A DNA stretch of 64,000 bases from Halomonas sp. CH40 (GTDB taxonomy: Bacteria > Pseudomonadota > Gammaproteobacteria > Pseudomonadales > Halomonadaceae). The notes beneath the pieces are model-generated. The model was not told where the DNA came from and did no database searches. It saw only the letters and a program-made list of their open reading frames with translations. This document shows positions 20,947 through 30,579 of this stretch, piece by piece; position 1 is the stretch's first letter; every line of letters begins with the position of its first letter. The position numbers and the translations under genes are program-made. Where the stretch lies: positions 806,001-870,000 of the forward strand of contig CP112982.1 of the NCBI GenBank assembly GCA_041875495.1, given 5' to 3'.

Positions 20947-22940
20947 GCGCGGATCAAGGCACTGATAATCCGCCGCCCGGGGTGAAGATGATCGACAAGC
21001 GGTGCTTCCAGTGGCATGGGCTCATCGCAGATACGTGAAGCAATCACCTCGGCGCACAGCGGCGCGCTGGCCAGCCCTCGGGAACCATGGGCAGCGCTGA
21101 TCCACAGGCCAGGGTAATGCTGGCCAGCCAATGTCGGTATTCGGGTCGCATCTTTTCGCAGTAGCGCATAGTCCTGTTGCCATGCTTCAGCTTTGGGCAC
21201 GGGGCCGGCGTAGGGCGACTTGTCCGGGCTGGCGGCACGCACAGCTGCTCGGCCGCCAAGGTTTTTGGGAGTGAGATCGACACCGGCCTTTTCAAGTGCG
21301 GCTGCCAGAGCGGGAAGCGTCTGGCGCAGCTCATCAATATTGCCCAAGTGATCCCGATCCTGCACCTCTGTGGTGGCGTTGTTAGGTACAAAGCTGGCGC
21401 CAAAGGTCAATACGCCATTCACTGCCGGGGGCACATAGCCGCCCGCGCAGACAACACTTCTGGGGCCTTCAATGTTTTCCGGCAAGTTAAGCGACGATAC
21501 CTGACCGCGTACCGCCTGCAGCGGTAATTCGCGGGTCTGTTCAAAGCGGTTGGCCAGTTGGGCGTTCGCGACGACCACCTGATCTGCCTCGACGGTTTCA
21601 CCATTGGTCAGGTGAATCAACCAGCCTTGTGAGCTTTCTTCCAGCCTGATGACCTCACCCTGTCGATAGGTGATACCTGGCTGAGAAAGTAAGTGTTCAC
21701 ATAGTTTTCTGGGTTTGACCCAGCCCGCCTGTGGATAGAAAAGTGCGCTTTCAGCGCTTGCATCCATGCCGATAATATCGCCAAGCGAGTCGCTATTTTC
21801 AGCTTTAAGCACGCCATCCGGCAGTGGATGGGCGGCCAGGAAGCGCTGCTGGCGCTGTGCCTCTTTCGCGTTGAGCGCCAGTTGAATGACGCCACTGTTG
21901 TGCCATAGCTGGTGAGCAGGGTCGAGGTTTTCCAGCCAGCGACGGCTATATAACAGCCCTGAGAAATACACGCGGCTTTGGTCATTGGTCTGGGCGGCCA
22001 GCTTGACGTATAGCGCCCCCTGCTGGTTGCCGGAACCGCCAGCCCCAATCGCCTGCTTTTCAATCACGCTGACGCGCAAGCCGCGCTTGGCCAGGGCGGC
22101 GGCCACACTGGCCCCGGCAATACCGGCACCTATCACCACGATATGCGCCGCGGGCCGCGCCGCTGGCGGTGTGAACCAGGGGGTCTGATGACGGCGGCAA
22201 TCCAGCGGTGGAGTCTCTATCTGGCCTGCTAGCATTTCCCGTTTGCGCCCGAAACCGGGCACCTTTTGCCAGCTGAAGCCAGCCGCTTTTAGCCCGCGTT
22301 TGACAATGCCCGCACAGGTGAAAGTGGCGAAAGTGGCCCCCGGGCGTGAGCGCGCCGCCATGCTGTGGAAAAGTTCAGGCTGCCACATGTCCGGGTTTTT
22401 GGAGGGGGCAAAACCATCCAGAAACCAGGCGTCGACCTGGCCGTCAAGCAGGGCCAGTCGTTCACAGGTATCGCCAAAATGCAGATCCAGCGTCACCCTG
22501 TCCGTCAGATGCAGGCGGTGAATACCGCTGACAGCAGCGGGCCATTGAGTCAGCAGGGAAGCTGCGTGGCTAGCCAGTTCCGGCCAGGCATCGAGTGCTT
22601 GTGCCAACTCCGCGCGGGTTAGCGGGTACTTCTCGGTGGATAGCAGATGCAAGCGTGCCTGCTGGGGCGCTTGGCGTTCAAAGCATGCCCAGGCACACAG
22701 CATGTTGAGCCCGGTGCCAAATCCGGTTTCTCCAATCACGAAAGGGCGTGTTTCAAGCCAGTGCGAGAAACGTTCAGGCAAGCGGTTGGCGTGGATAAAA
22801 ACGTGTTCCGTTTCGGCGCGGCCATTCTCTTTGGAAAAGTAGACATCCCCGAACGCTTCGGAATAGGGCGAAGCCGCGTTCCAGCTGAGTGAAGGTGCCG
22901 TGAGAGCCGCCAAGGGTGGCAGGGTGGGGCGTTGAGTCAC
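20940..22940 (-). CDS. mnmC: Bifunctional tRNA mnm5s2U biosynthesis protein MnmC
   Basis: Completes 5-methylaminomethyl-2-thiouridine at the wobble base of several tRNAs. The product is 666 aa with two domains in order: an N-terminal SAM methyltransferase (MnmC2; PFVIGETGFGTGLNML motif, then AWFLDGFAPSKNPDMW) and a C-terminal FAD oxidoreductase (MnmC1; VVIGAGIAGASVAAALAKRG, and the C-terminal AAHGSRGLASAPL). It begins with GTG at 22940, without a strong ribosome site. Confidence 0.95.
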
Positions 22941-23055
22941 GCAGATATCCCGTGCTGATAGAATGAGTCGTGAAAGCTGGTTAAAAAATGATCAATTTGC
23001 TAAGCGAGCCGTTATCTCTCGCCTAGCGCAAAGCGTCCGCCGGGTTTTCACAGAG

Positions 23056-23801
23056 TTTTCCACAGGCTTTGTGAAGAACTGAACGGCGCTCATTGTTTCA
23101 CTTTTGAGTCAAGGCAATACTTTCTTGAACGGCTTGACGCTGACATGGGCATAGACGCCAGCAATCACATAAGGGTCCGCATCGGCCCAGGCCTGCGCTG
23201 CGTCCAGGCTATCGAATTCGGCAATCACCAGGCTGCCGCTGAAACCGGCCTCGCCGGGGTTGTCGGCATCAATGGCCGGATGCGGCCCGGCAAGCACCAG
23301 GCGCCCTTCATCGCGCAGGGTTTCAAGCCTTGCCAGGTGGTCGGGGCGTGCCGCCAGGCGGCGTTCCAGACTGTTGGCAACGTCTTCACTGATAATCGCA
23401 TACAGCATGAATAAATCCTCGATAACAAGCGTGTGTGGATAACAAAGGTATATGGATAACAAGGACGTGTAATTGACCGTATCAATCCAAGGCCGCACTA
23501 TAACCTGACTTTTGCCTAGCCAGAGTGCGCTATTTTGACAAACTCGACTTACGCCGTCATGCCTGGAACCGAACTTCCTGAAACACTTGATGCAGACCGG
23601 CGTTATCCACTTGATCTACACATGCATTCTACCGCCTCCGATGGCGCCTTGCCGCCCAGCGAAGTGGTCAGCCTTTGCGCCCAGCGTGGTCTGCAGCATA
23701 TGGCGCTGACAGATCATGACACCATGGCAGGGGTCGCTGAAGCCCAACAGGCTGCTGAGAACCTGGCTATCAGCGTCTTGCCTGGCTGTGAATTATCCAC
23801 A
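23056..23801. promoter_or_regulatory. Cluster of DnaA-box-like 9-mers around yciI
   Basis: Five words match or nearly match the DnaA box TT(A/T)TNCACA on one strand or the other: TTTTCCACA at 23056-23064, TGTGGATAA at 23434-23442, TATGGATAA at 23451-23459 (one mismatch), TTATCCACT at 23603-23611 (one mismatch) and TTATCCACA at 23793-23801. Two are perfect TTATCCACA. No AT-rich unwinding region or dnaA/dnaN gene is adjacent, so this is not proposed as the chromosomal origin. Confidence 0.35.
23109..23408 (-). CDS. yciI: YciI-like protein
   Basis: Small dimeric ferredoxin-fold protein, function unsettled. The 99-aa product begins [18 protein letters not shown] and includes [24 protein letters not shown] and a conserved DPYVIAGVY, with the family His and Asp residues (H in PDHL, D in ADADPY). 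ATG 23408 is chosen because GAGGA lies just upstream; the frame is open further up, but that part reads as promoter region. Confidence 0.85.
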   Translation of the reverse strand: MLYAIISEDVANSLERRLAARPDHLARLETLRDEGRLVLAGPHPAIDADNPGEAGFSGSLVIAEFDSLDAAQAWADADPYVIAGVYAHVSVKPFKKVLP

Positions 23802-24482
23802 CGCTGGAGTGGCGTCGGTATTCATGTGGTGGCGTTAATGCCCCAGGGGGCGCAAGGGGCCTTGGCAGAGGGTCTGGTTAGCCAGCGCCAGGCGCGTATA
23901 GAACGTGCCGAGATTATTGCCAGGCAGCTGGAAAAGCTTGGCCTGCCCGACGCCCTGGCCAAAGCTCGTGAACAGGCCGCTAGCGAAAGACCGCTCGGGC
24001 GCCCGGACTTTGCCCGTGCGCTGGTGGCTGCCGGTATGGCCCGGGATTGGGCGGATGCTTTCAAACGCTATCTGGGTAGCGGTAAGAAAGGGGATGTCAA
24101 AGCCCAGTGGCCCGAGGTTTCACACGCCACTGAGTGGATAGTAGCATCGGGAGGAGTTGCGGTGATTGCCCATCCATTACGATACAAGTTAACGCGGCGT
24201 AAGCGAGGGCTGTTGATGGATGCTTTTGCAGAAGCGGGCGGCCAGGCGGTTGAGCTGGTCAATGGCCAGCAGAACCCTGATGCCACCCGTGATCTGGCGC
24301 GCCAGTTGGTTGAGCGCGGGCTATACGCTTCGCTGGGGAGCGATTTTCATTTTCCCGGTGGCCACGCTGCTCCCGGCAGTATGAGCCTGGTACCGCGTAC
24401 AGCAGCGCCACCCATATGGCAGCATCCGCTACTTGCCGAACATTTCAACGTATCAACTGACCCTGACATCAAAGGAGAATGA
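23535..24482 (+). CDS. PHP-domain phosphoesterase (RNase AM / YciV-like)
   Basis: Metal-dependent phosphoesterase. E. coli YciV (RNase AM) is a 5'-3' exonuclease acting on short RNAs and pAp, and this product has the same architecture. It is 315 aa, with PHP motif [12 protein letters not shown] (about residues 27-37), motif [16 protein letters not shown], an inserted helical domain, AHPLRYK, and motif [12 protein letters not shown]. Start codon uncertain: TTG 23535 or ATG 23559, neither with a strong ribosome site. It overlaps yciO by context, as in E. coli where yciV and yciO are neighbours. Confidence 0.85.
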   Translation: MTNSTYAVMPGTELPETLDADRRYPLDLHMHSTASDGALPPSEVVSLCAQRGLQHMALTDHDTMAGVAEAQQAAENLAISVLPGCELSTRWSGVGIHVVALMPQGAQGALAEGLVSQRQARIERAEIIARQLEKLGLPDALAKAREQAASERPLGRPDFARALVAAGMARDWADAFKRYLGSGKKGDVKAQWPEVSHATEWIVASGGVAVIAHPLRYKLTRRKRGLLMDAFAEAGGQAVELVNGQQNPDATRDLARQLVERGLYASLGSDFHFPGGHAAPGSMSLVPRTAAPPIWQHPLLAEHFNVSTDPDIKGE

Positions 24483-24484
24483 CG

Positions 24485-25108
24485 GTGAGCCAATTTTTTC
24501 AGATTCATCCAGAAAATCCGCAGAAACGCCTGATTGATCAAGCCATCGAGATTATCAATAAAGGCGGTGTTGTCGCCTACCCCACGGATTCCGGCTATGC
24601 GCTGGGCTGCCATCTGGGGGAAAAGAAGGCCATCGAGAAGATCAAGTGGCTGCGTTCACTGGATGACAAGCACAACTTTACTCTGGTGTGTTCGGATCTT
24701 TCCGAAATCGGCACCTATGCCAAGGTCGACAACGATGTCTTCCGTCTGCTGAAAGCGCATACGCCCGGCGCTTACACCTTTATTCTTGATGCCACTTCTG
24801 AGGTGCCCAGGCTACTGTTGCACCCCAAACGCCGCTCAATCGGAGTGCGGGTGCCGGATCACCGTATTACCCATGCCCTGCTGGCCGCGCTGGGTGAACC
24901 CTTGATGAGCGTTACCCTGATTCCGGTCGGCGAAGATCTGCCCATGACCGATGCCGACGAAATCCGCGAGCGTTTTGGTGCCCATCTGGACGCCATTATC
25001 GATGGCGGGGCCTGCCATCTCGACCCCACCAGCGTGATTGACCTGCGCGAATTGCCACCCAAGATTCTGCGTGAAGGCCGCGGAGATACCGTGCCCTTTG
25101 AAGACTGA
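24485..25108 (+). CDS. yciO: YciO, Sua5/YciO/YrdC family protein
   Basis: Relative of the threonylcarbamoyl-AMP synthase TsaC; the exact role of YciO is less clear. The product is 207 aa, beginning MSQFFQIHPENPQKRLI, nearly the same start as E. coli YciO, with GGVVAYPTDSGYALGC (nucleotide pocket), KHNFTLVC and TPGAYTFIL. GTG 24485 is preferred over ATG 24479 because the AAAGGAG at 24471-24477 is correctly spaced only for the GTG. Confidence 0.92.
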   Translation: MSQFFQIHPENPQKRLIDQAIEIINKGGVVAYPTDSGYALGCHLGEKKAIEKIKWLRSLDDKHNFTLVCSDLSEIGTYAKVDNDVFRLLKAHTPGAYTFILDATSEVPRLLLHPKRRSIGVRVPDHRITHALLAALGEPLMSVTLIPVGEDLPMTDADEIRERFGAHLDAIIDGGACHLDPTSVIDLRELPPKILREGRGDTVPFED

Positions 25109-25146
25109 GCCTGTTTCAGGCGAATGGGAGTTGTCGTCCAGCCCGG

Positions 25147-26031
25147 TCACTCAGATGAACCGTCCGGGCTGGCATGTTGTTGCTTTTCACGTGGATCCTG
25201 GGTGTTTTCATCCAGCCAGGTACCGCAACGCAGGCAATAGTAGGCGTTTTTTTCATGGCGGTCGTGGCCGCAGCCGGGGCAGGCTTCCTCAGAATAGCGT
25301 TCTTCACGAATCGAGCGGATAACCTGGGCTGAAAATACCCCGGTGGGTACGGCGATGATCGAATAGCCGATCAGCATCAGGATGACCGTAATTGCCTTAC
25401 CCACGGATGTCATGGGCACAATATCGCCATAGCCAACCGTCGTCATGCTGACAATGGCCCAGTAGATCGACATGGGAATACTGGTAAAGCCGGCTTCCGG
25501 GGATTCAATGGCATACATCAGGGCGGCGAACAGGGTGACCACCATCAGAATGCTGAAAAAGAATAGAAAGATCTGACGCGCGCTTCTTTTCAGAGCGTCA
25601 ATCAACATGCGTCCTTCGCCGACAAACTCCATCAGCCGCAGAATACGGAAAATCCGCAGGGCACGCAGCACGCGGATCAGCACCAGACCTTGAGCACCGG
25701 GGACAATGAGTACCAGCCAGGCAGGCACAATGGCGATTAGATCGACCAGGCCGTAAAAGCTTTTAATGTAAAGCCAGGGCTTCTCCAGGCAGTAGATACG
25801 CAGGGCTAGCTCAATGGTAAACACTAGCGTGAAACCCCACTCAATATAGGCAAACAGGGTGCCGAAGCGCTGATGGTAAGCATCGACGCTATCCAGTAAC
25901 AGGGCCGCCACGCTGATCAGAATGGCAAGAATCAGGGCGATATCGAAGGCTTTGGCACCCGGCGTGTCGGACTCGAAAATAACGTGAAAGATGCGGGTAC
26001 GCAGGCCTTCTGCTGCGGGGCTGAAATGCAT
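25147..26031 (-). CDS. Voltage-gated K+ channel with C-terminal zinc ribbon
   Basis: Six-helix cation channel subunit. The product is 294 aa: S1-S3, an S4 with regularly spaced Arg (IRVLRALRIFRILRL, about residues 129-143), pore loop and selectivity filter MTTVGYGDIVP specific for K+, and S6. After S6 a short tail carries two Cys pairs (CPGC and CLRC, 15 residues apart), a rubredoxin-like zinc ribbon. Similar voltage-gated channels exist in many bacteria; the zinc ribbon is an added regulatory-looking module. Confidence 0.88.
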   Translation of the reverse strand: MHFSPAAEGLRTRIFHVIFESDTPGAKAFDIALILAILISVAALLLDSVDAYHQRFGTLFAYIEWGFTLVFTIELALRIYCLEKPWLYIKSFYGLVDLIAIVPAWLVLIVPGAQGLVLIRVLRALRIFRILRLMEFVGEGRMLIDALKRSARQIFLFFFSILMVVTLFAALMYAIESPEAGFTSIPMSIYWAIVSMTTVGYGDIVPMTSVGKAITVILMLIGYSIIAVPTGVFSAQVIRSIREERYSEEACPGCGHDRHEKNAYYCLRCGTWLDENTQDPREKQQHASPDGSSE

Positions 26032-26068
26032 GGCAGTGTCCTTGGTTTGAGCGTGCAGTCAACAGGCT

Positions 26069-26971
26069 CTAGCTTAAAGCACCCGGCTCGCCAAGGCGAC
26101 GGGCAAGCGCCAGGGCTGCCGGGCCATAGTGGATGTCAGGCTGGCCGTGTGAATCCAGGCCGGGTGCCAGCTGCTTGGCGAGTTCACGTAAACTAGCATC
26201 CAGCGCCGGATGTGCGGCTAGCTGTTGCAAGCTATCCTGCGCCGCGTTCAGATGAGCCATCCACTGGCTGTCGTGCCAGGCATCTAGCGAAAGGGTTGCG
26301 CGGTGTAGCAGGGCGCTTGGCGCGTGGGCATCCGGCAGCGGCCAGTGCTGCTTGGCCAACCACCTGCCGCGTGCGGCCTTGCTGCTGTCAGAAGGGCGCA
26401 AGGGGGCTGTGTTGGCGATCAAGGTTGCGACTTCCCATAGGGCGTCTGCATGGCCGCTTTTCAGCTCCAGCTCGATTTCCCGGATGTGAGTAATGTGCTG
26501 GCCGCTGACAATTTCACCTTCATCCAGAACGACTTCAATCTGGCTACCTGAATGCGCAATCTCCCAGCGGGTGCGCAGGAAATTGGTTTCCAGCTGAGGC
26601 GCCAACTCGGCCAGACGTGCTGAGTCAATATCGGCAAAGGGTGGCAGGCTCTTTAATCCTTCGATATCCAGCGCTGGCTTTTTCAGGGGCCATTCCCACT
26701 CCCCTCGGGTGGATAGGCCGCCGCCGCCCAACCCCGCCGTTTTGACGGTCTGCAGAATCTGGCCATCGTAATGGCGCAGGCGCAAGGCCATGCGTTGCCC
26801 GGCGAGCAAGCCGTCGGGCGTATCGTAATAGGTGTTGACCAGAGTGTGCTGCTCAGCGTCGTGGCTGGCCAACAGTGGATGGCGTTTGATCAGCGGAATG
26901 GATGCTTCAGGAAGGGCCAGTTTTAGCTCAACTTCCTGAGGAGAGGGCGCTTCCTGGTTTTGATACTGCAT
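26069..26971 (-). CDS. CYTH-domain inorganic triphosphatase (YgiF-like)
   Basis: Hydrolyses triphosphate (PPPi) if it behaves like E. coli YgiF. The product is 300 aa. It has the CYTH ExExK motif as EVELKL near residue 13, RLRHYD and QTVKTAG strands, EVVLDEGEI, and REIELELKSG, all expected in the triphosphate tunnel. The C-terminal part (about 205-300) is helical but too short for a full CHAD domain. ATG 26971 has AAGGTGG upstream; the frame is open to 27451, but that stretch is antisense to the next gene. It is divergent from the DUF47 gene. Confidence 0.85.
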   Translation of the reverse strand: MQYQNQEAPSPQEVELKLALPEASIPLIKRHPLLASHDAEQHTLVNTYYDTPDGLLAGQRMALRLRHYDGQILQTVKTAGLGGGGLSTRGEWEWPLKKPALDIEGLKSLPPFADIDSARLAELAPQLETNFLRTRWEIAHSGSQIEVVLDEGEIVSGQHITHIREIELELKSGHADALWEVATLIANTAPLRPSDSSKAARGRWLAKQHWPLPDAHAPSALLHRATLSLDAWHDSQWMAHLNAAQDSLQQLAAHPALDASLRELAKQLAPGLDSHGQPDIHYGPAALALARRLGEPGALS

Positions 26972-27029
26972 GAAAATGCCACCTTTCAAGATGAATTTAA
27001 GATTAAATTTACATGACAATGTGAACTTT

Positions 27030-27060
27030 TTGTGACGAAGCGGCGGCCAAACTTTATACT
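27030..27060 (+). promoter_or_regulatory. Possible promoter of the DUF47-pit operon
   Basis: TTGTGA at 27030-27035 and TATACT at 27055-27060 make a sigma70-like pair, with a longish 19-bp spacer. Just upstream are short repeats of TGTCAT/TTCACA type on the minus strand, loosely like a Pho box, which would fit a phosphate operon, but the match is poor. Confidence 0.35.
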
Positions 27061-27119
27061 GCGGCGCTTGTTCGATGAATTCAGTTTTCCGGCTCACCGA
27101 GAACAGGCTAAAAGGCTTT

Positions 27120-27800
27120 ATGGTTACCTCCAACCCTTTTTCTGCAATGTTTGGCCGATCGCCATTCCAACCGCTGCTGGCGCATATCGTCAAAACCCAC
27201 GAGTGCTCAGAGCATCTGCTTCCCTTCTTTGAAGAAACCCTGAAAGGCGACTGGGAAGGCGCGGCCAGGCTGCGTGAGGATATCACTCGCCTGGAGCATG
27301 ATGCCGACGTGCTCAAGACAGAGCTGCGTCTCAACCTTCCCAACACCATGTTCCTGCCTGTTTCACGCTCCGATCTGCTTGATCTGATCAGCGTGCAGGA
27401 CAAAATTGCCAACAAGGTGCGTGATATCAGCGGCATCATGCTGGGGCGCAAGATGCGCGTGCCTGAACCGCTGGCTGAACCAATGCGCGTCTATATGCGC
27501 ACCAGTGTGGCCTGTGTGGCCCAGGCCCGTCAGGCCCTTGAAGAGCTCAAGGAGCTGCTGGAATCCGGCTTCGGGCGCAATGTGTCAGATGTCATGCAGA
27601 ACATGATCCGCGAGCTGCATACCCTCGAAAATCAAGCCGATAGCCAGCAGATCGCCATTCGCCGCCAGCTGTTTGAGCTGGAAAGCGAGTTGCCACCCAT
27701 CGATGTGATCTTTCTCTACCAGATCATCGACGGAGTGGGTGAACTATCCGACCGCGCCGAGCGTGTCGGTAGCCGCTTGCAAATTCTGACGGCGCGTTAG
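27120..27800 (+). CDS. PhoU-like DUF47 protein, partner of Pit
   Basis: Helical cytosolic protein of the DUF47/TIGR00153 family (E. coli YkaA), usually encoded next to Pit transporters and thought to control them. The product is 226 aa from ATG 27120: MFGRSPFQPLLAHIVKTHEC, DITRLEHDADVLK (metal-binding ExxxD type motif) and C-terminal DGVGELSDRAERVGSRLQ. An in-frame ATG at 27075 exists, but 27120 matches the family start and has AAAAGG upstream. It ends 8 nt before pit. Confidence 0.9.
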   Translation: MVTSNPFSAMFGRSPFQPLLAHIVKTHECSEHLLPFFEETLKGDWEGAARLREDITRLEHDADVLKTELRLNLPNTMFLPVSRSDLLDLISVQDKIANKVRDISGIMLGRKMRVPEPLAEPMRVYMRTSVACVAQARQALEELKELLESGFGRNVSDVMQNMIRELHTLENQADSQQIAIRRQLFELESELPPIDVIFLYQIIDGVGELSDRAERVGSRLQILTAR

Positions 27801-27808
27801 GAGGTTAT

Positions 27809-29074
27809 ATGCAGATCATTGCGCAATACGGCGATATATTCATCATTCTGGCCTGCCTGTTTGGCTTCTTTATGGCCTGGGGGGTCGGGGCTAATGATGT
27901 TGCCAATGCCATGGGAACCTCCGTGGGTTCCCGGGCGATTACCATCAAGCAGGCCATCCTGATTGCGGTCGTCTTTGAATTCCTCGGCGCCTGGCTGGCA
28001 GGCGGTGAGGTCACCAATACCATCCGCAAGGGGATTATCGACCCGGAGCTTTTGCAGGATGACCCTCAGCTGCTGGTGTATGGCATGCTGTCGGCGCTGC
28101 TGGCAGCGGGCACCTGGCTGCTGATTGCTTCCATGAAAGGCTGGCCGGTCTCGACCACCCACTCGATTGTCGGTGCCATTGTCGGCTTTGCCGTGGCAGG
28201 CCTGGGCGCTGCCACGGTTGACTGGAACGCGGTGGGCACCATTGCCGCCAGCTGGGTAGTCTCGCCCTTGCTGGCGGGCACCGTCGGGTTTGTGTTGTTC
28301 AAGTCGATTCATCATCTGGTGTTTGAAGCGCAGAACCCGCTGGCAGCGGCCAAGCGATACTTGCCCGCCTATGTGTTCCTGGTTGGCTTTGTCGTCGCCA
28401 TGGTCACCATGACCAAAGGGCTCAAGCATGTGGGGCTGACGCTGAGTTTTGCCCAAAGCCTGTTGCTCTCGGTGATTCTGGGCCTGGTGCTGATGGGTAT
28501 TGGCTTTGTGATGGAGCGCCGGGTGGTTTACGTCAAAACCAGCGAAGACCACTTCGGCTATGCCAACGTGGAGCGGGCCTTTGCCGTGCTGATGATTTTC
28601 ACCGCCTGTGCCATGGCGTTTGCCCACGGTTCCAATGATGTGGCCAACGCGGTTGGGCCGCTGGCAGCGGTTATCAGCGTGGTGCAAAGCGGTGGTGAAG
28701 TGGGCGGCGCTGCCCTGGTGCCCTGGTGGGTGCTGGTACTGGGCGGCGGCGGTATTGTGGTCGGCCTTGTGACCTATGGCCATAAGGTAATTGCCACAGT
28801 GGGCACCGGTATTACCGAGCTGACCCCAAGCCGTGGCTTTGCGGCCACATTAGCAGCCGCCACGACTGTGGTGCTGGCCTCCGGCACCGGGCTGCCCATT
28901 TCCACCACTCATACCCTGGTAGGGGCGGTGCTCGGGGTGGGCCTTGCTCGCGGCATGACCGCCCTGAACCTCAGGGTGATCGGTACTATCGCCATGTCGT
29001 GGTTGATCACCCTGCCGGCAGGCGCGGGCCTGGCTATCCTGTTCTTCTTTATGTTTAAGGGCATGTTCGGCTAG
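27809..29074 (+). CDS. pit: Low-affinity inorganic phosphate transporter Pit
   Basis: Proton- or Na+-coupled phosphate permease. The product is 421 aa with two inverted PHO4 repeats: GANDVANAMGTSVGSRAIT near residue 28 and GSNDVANAVGPLAAV near 273, plus GWPVSTTHSIVGA and GLPISTTHTLVGA. The charged central loop is short, as in bacterial Pit of this type. GGAGG at 27800-27804 precedes the ATG. Confidence 0.93.
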   Translation: MQIIAQYGDIFIILACLFGFFMAWGVGANDVANAMGTSVGSRAITIKQAILIAVVFEFLGAWLAGGEVTNTIRKGIIDPELLQDDPQLLVYGMLSALLAAGTWLLIASMKGWPVSTTHSIVGAIVGFAVAGLGAATVDWNAVGTIAASWVVSPLLAGTVGFVLFKSIHHLVFEAQNPLAAAKRYLPAYVFLVGFVVAMVTMTKGLKHVGLTLSFAQSLLLSVILGLVLMGIGFVMERRVVYVKTSEDHFGYANVERAFAVLMIFTACAMAFAHGSNDVANAVGPLAAVISVVQSGGEVGGAALVPWWVLVLGGGGIVVGLVTYGHKVIATVGTGITELTPSRGFAATLAAATTVVLASGTGLPISTTHTLVGAVLGVGLARGMTALNLRVIGTIAMSWLITLPAGAGLAILFFFMFKGMFG

Positions 29075-29111
29075 TTTAACGCTGTCTCGTTTTACCCTGT
29101 GAAAGACCCAG

Positions 29112-29160
29112 GCGGCATCTTTTCGGCATTTGATCATGCTGGGGAGGTGCCGCTGTTTTT
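29112..29160 (+). terminator. Possible terminator after pit
   Basis: GCGGCA at 29112-29117 can pair with TGCCGC at 29148-29153, followed by TGTTTTTT. The loop is about 30 nt, so the structure is weak. Confidence 0.35.
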
Positions 29161-29218
29161 TCAGCTCTGGTAAAGTAAACGCTGATATTTTCTTTCACCT
29201 GCTGCCGGAGAGCGGCCC

Positions 29219-30532
29219 TTGGATACACGCTTCCCCTTTGTTGACTGGTTTCGCAATGCATCGCCCTATATTAATGCCCACCGCGGGCGAACCTTCGTCA
29301 TCCTGATTGAAGGTGAAGCGATTGCGTCGCAGCGCGGCGAACAGCTGATTCAGGATCTGGCGCTGCTGCATTCGCTCGGCGTTCGTCTGGTGGTGGTGTT
29401 TGGTATTCGCCCTCAGGTGCAGGCGGCTCTGCAGAAAGCCGGGGTGGCGCCGCGCCTGGTGGCGGGGCGCTGGGTGGCGGATGCCGCTGTGATGGCACAG
29501 GTAGAGCAGGTGGCCTCTCATCAACGCCTGTGGCTGGAAGCGCGTCTTTCTCTGGGGTTGCCAAGTACGCCCTTGCATGGGGTCGATCTGAGTGTGATTT
29601 CCGGCAATCTGGTGACCGCCAAGCCGCTAGGCGTGCGTGAAGGGGTGGATTTTGACCACAGCGGCGAGGTGCGCCGCGTACGCGCCGGGGCGATTGAAGG
29701 GCTGCTTGAAAAGGGCTCTCTGGTGCTGCTGCCACCGCTGGGCTTTTCCAGCACGGGGGAGGTATTTGATCTGGATGCCGCCGAGGTGGCCCATCATGCG
29801 GCGGTGGCGCTGAAAGCCGACAAGCTGATTCTGCTAGGGGAGTCTGACGGGCTGGCCAATGAGCAAGGTACCTTGCTGCGCCAGTTAAGCCCGGACGAGG
29901 CTGAACCGCGCCTGGCAGCGGCCGAGCAGGGCAGCGAGCTGGCACGCCATCTGAAGGCCGCCTGCGCGGCAGCCAGAGAAGGCGTGGCGCGCACTCACCT
30001 GCTGTGCTGGCGCAACCATGATGCACTCTTGGGGGAACTGTTTACCCGGGATGGCGTCGGCACCATGATCACCCAGCATCGCTACGAACAGCTACGCCCT
30101 GCCACCCTGAATGACATTGCCGGGCTACTTGAGCTGCTGGAACCGCTTGAACGCCGGGGCATGCTGGTGGCGCGTTCCCGTGAGCGCCTGGAGCATGAAA
30201 TTGATGACTACCTGGTGATCGAGCGTGACGGCATGGTGATCGGCTGTGCGGCCCTGCATGTGTTTCCGCAAGCCGACATTGCGGAGCTTGCCTGTGTGGC
30301 CGTGCATACCAGCTACCGGGGCGGCGAGCGCGGTGAGCGGCTGGTGGAAGCCATTGAACAGCGTGCGCATCGCCTCGGCGTGGGCGCCATCTTTGTGCTC
30401 ACCACCCATACTGCCCACTGGTTTGTGGAGCGCGGCTTTGTGTCAGCCAGTATTGATGATCTGCCGTTACTCAAGCGCGAAACCTACAATCACGCGCGTA
30501 AATCCAAGGTGCTGATCAAGACGCTTGCTTGA
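29219..30532 (+). CDS. argA: N-acetylglutamate synthase ArgA
   Basis: First step of arginine synthesis: acetyl-CoA plus glutamate. The product is 437 aa with an N-terminal amino-acid-kinase-like arginine sensor domain (GVRLVVVFGIRPQVQ, LILLGESDGL) and a C-terminal GNAT domain (about residues 290-437, AELACVAVHTSYRGGERGERL as acetyl-CoA loop). The start is TTG 29219 with GGAGAG upstream, giving the family N-terminus FVDWFRNASPYINAHRGRTF. It is the classical enzyme, probably arginine-inhibited. Confidence 0.95.
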   Translation: MDTRFPFVDWFRNASPYINAHRGRTFVILIEGEAIASQRGEQLIQDLALLHSLGVRLVVVFGIRPQVQAALQKAGVAPRLVAGRWVADAAVMAQVEQVASHQRLWLEARLSLGLPSTPLHGVDLSVISGNLVTAKPLGVREGVDFDHSGEVRRVRAGAIEGLLEKGSLVLLPPLGFSSTGEVFDLDAAEVAHHAAVALKADKLILLGESDGLANEQGTLLRQLSPDEAEPRLAAAEQGSELARHLKAACAAAREGVARTHLLCWRNHDALLGELFTRDGVGTMITQHRYEQLRPATLNDIAGLLELLEPLERRGMLVARSRERLEHEIDDYLVIERDGMVIGCAALHVFPQADIAELACVAVHTSYRGGERGERLVEAIEQRAHRLGVGAIFVLTTHTAHWFVERGFVSASIDDLPLLKRETYNHARKSKVLIKTLA

Positions 30533-30579
30533 CCGCTCATATTCAATCACTCACCGACTGCAGCGAGGGTATTGGCGCC

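Noticed and set aside
26972..27451. N-terminal extension of the CYTH protein frame
   Set aside because: It lies antisense to the DUF47 gene and its promoter; ATG 26971 has a ribosome site and gives the family N-terminus.
27797..28783. A 328-codon minus-strand frame over pit
   Set aside because: Shadow of pit with low-complexity His/Gln/Gly-rich translation and no known motif.
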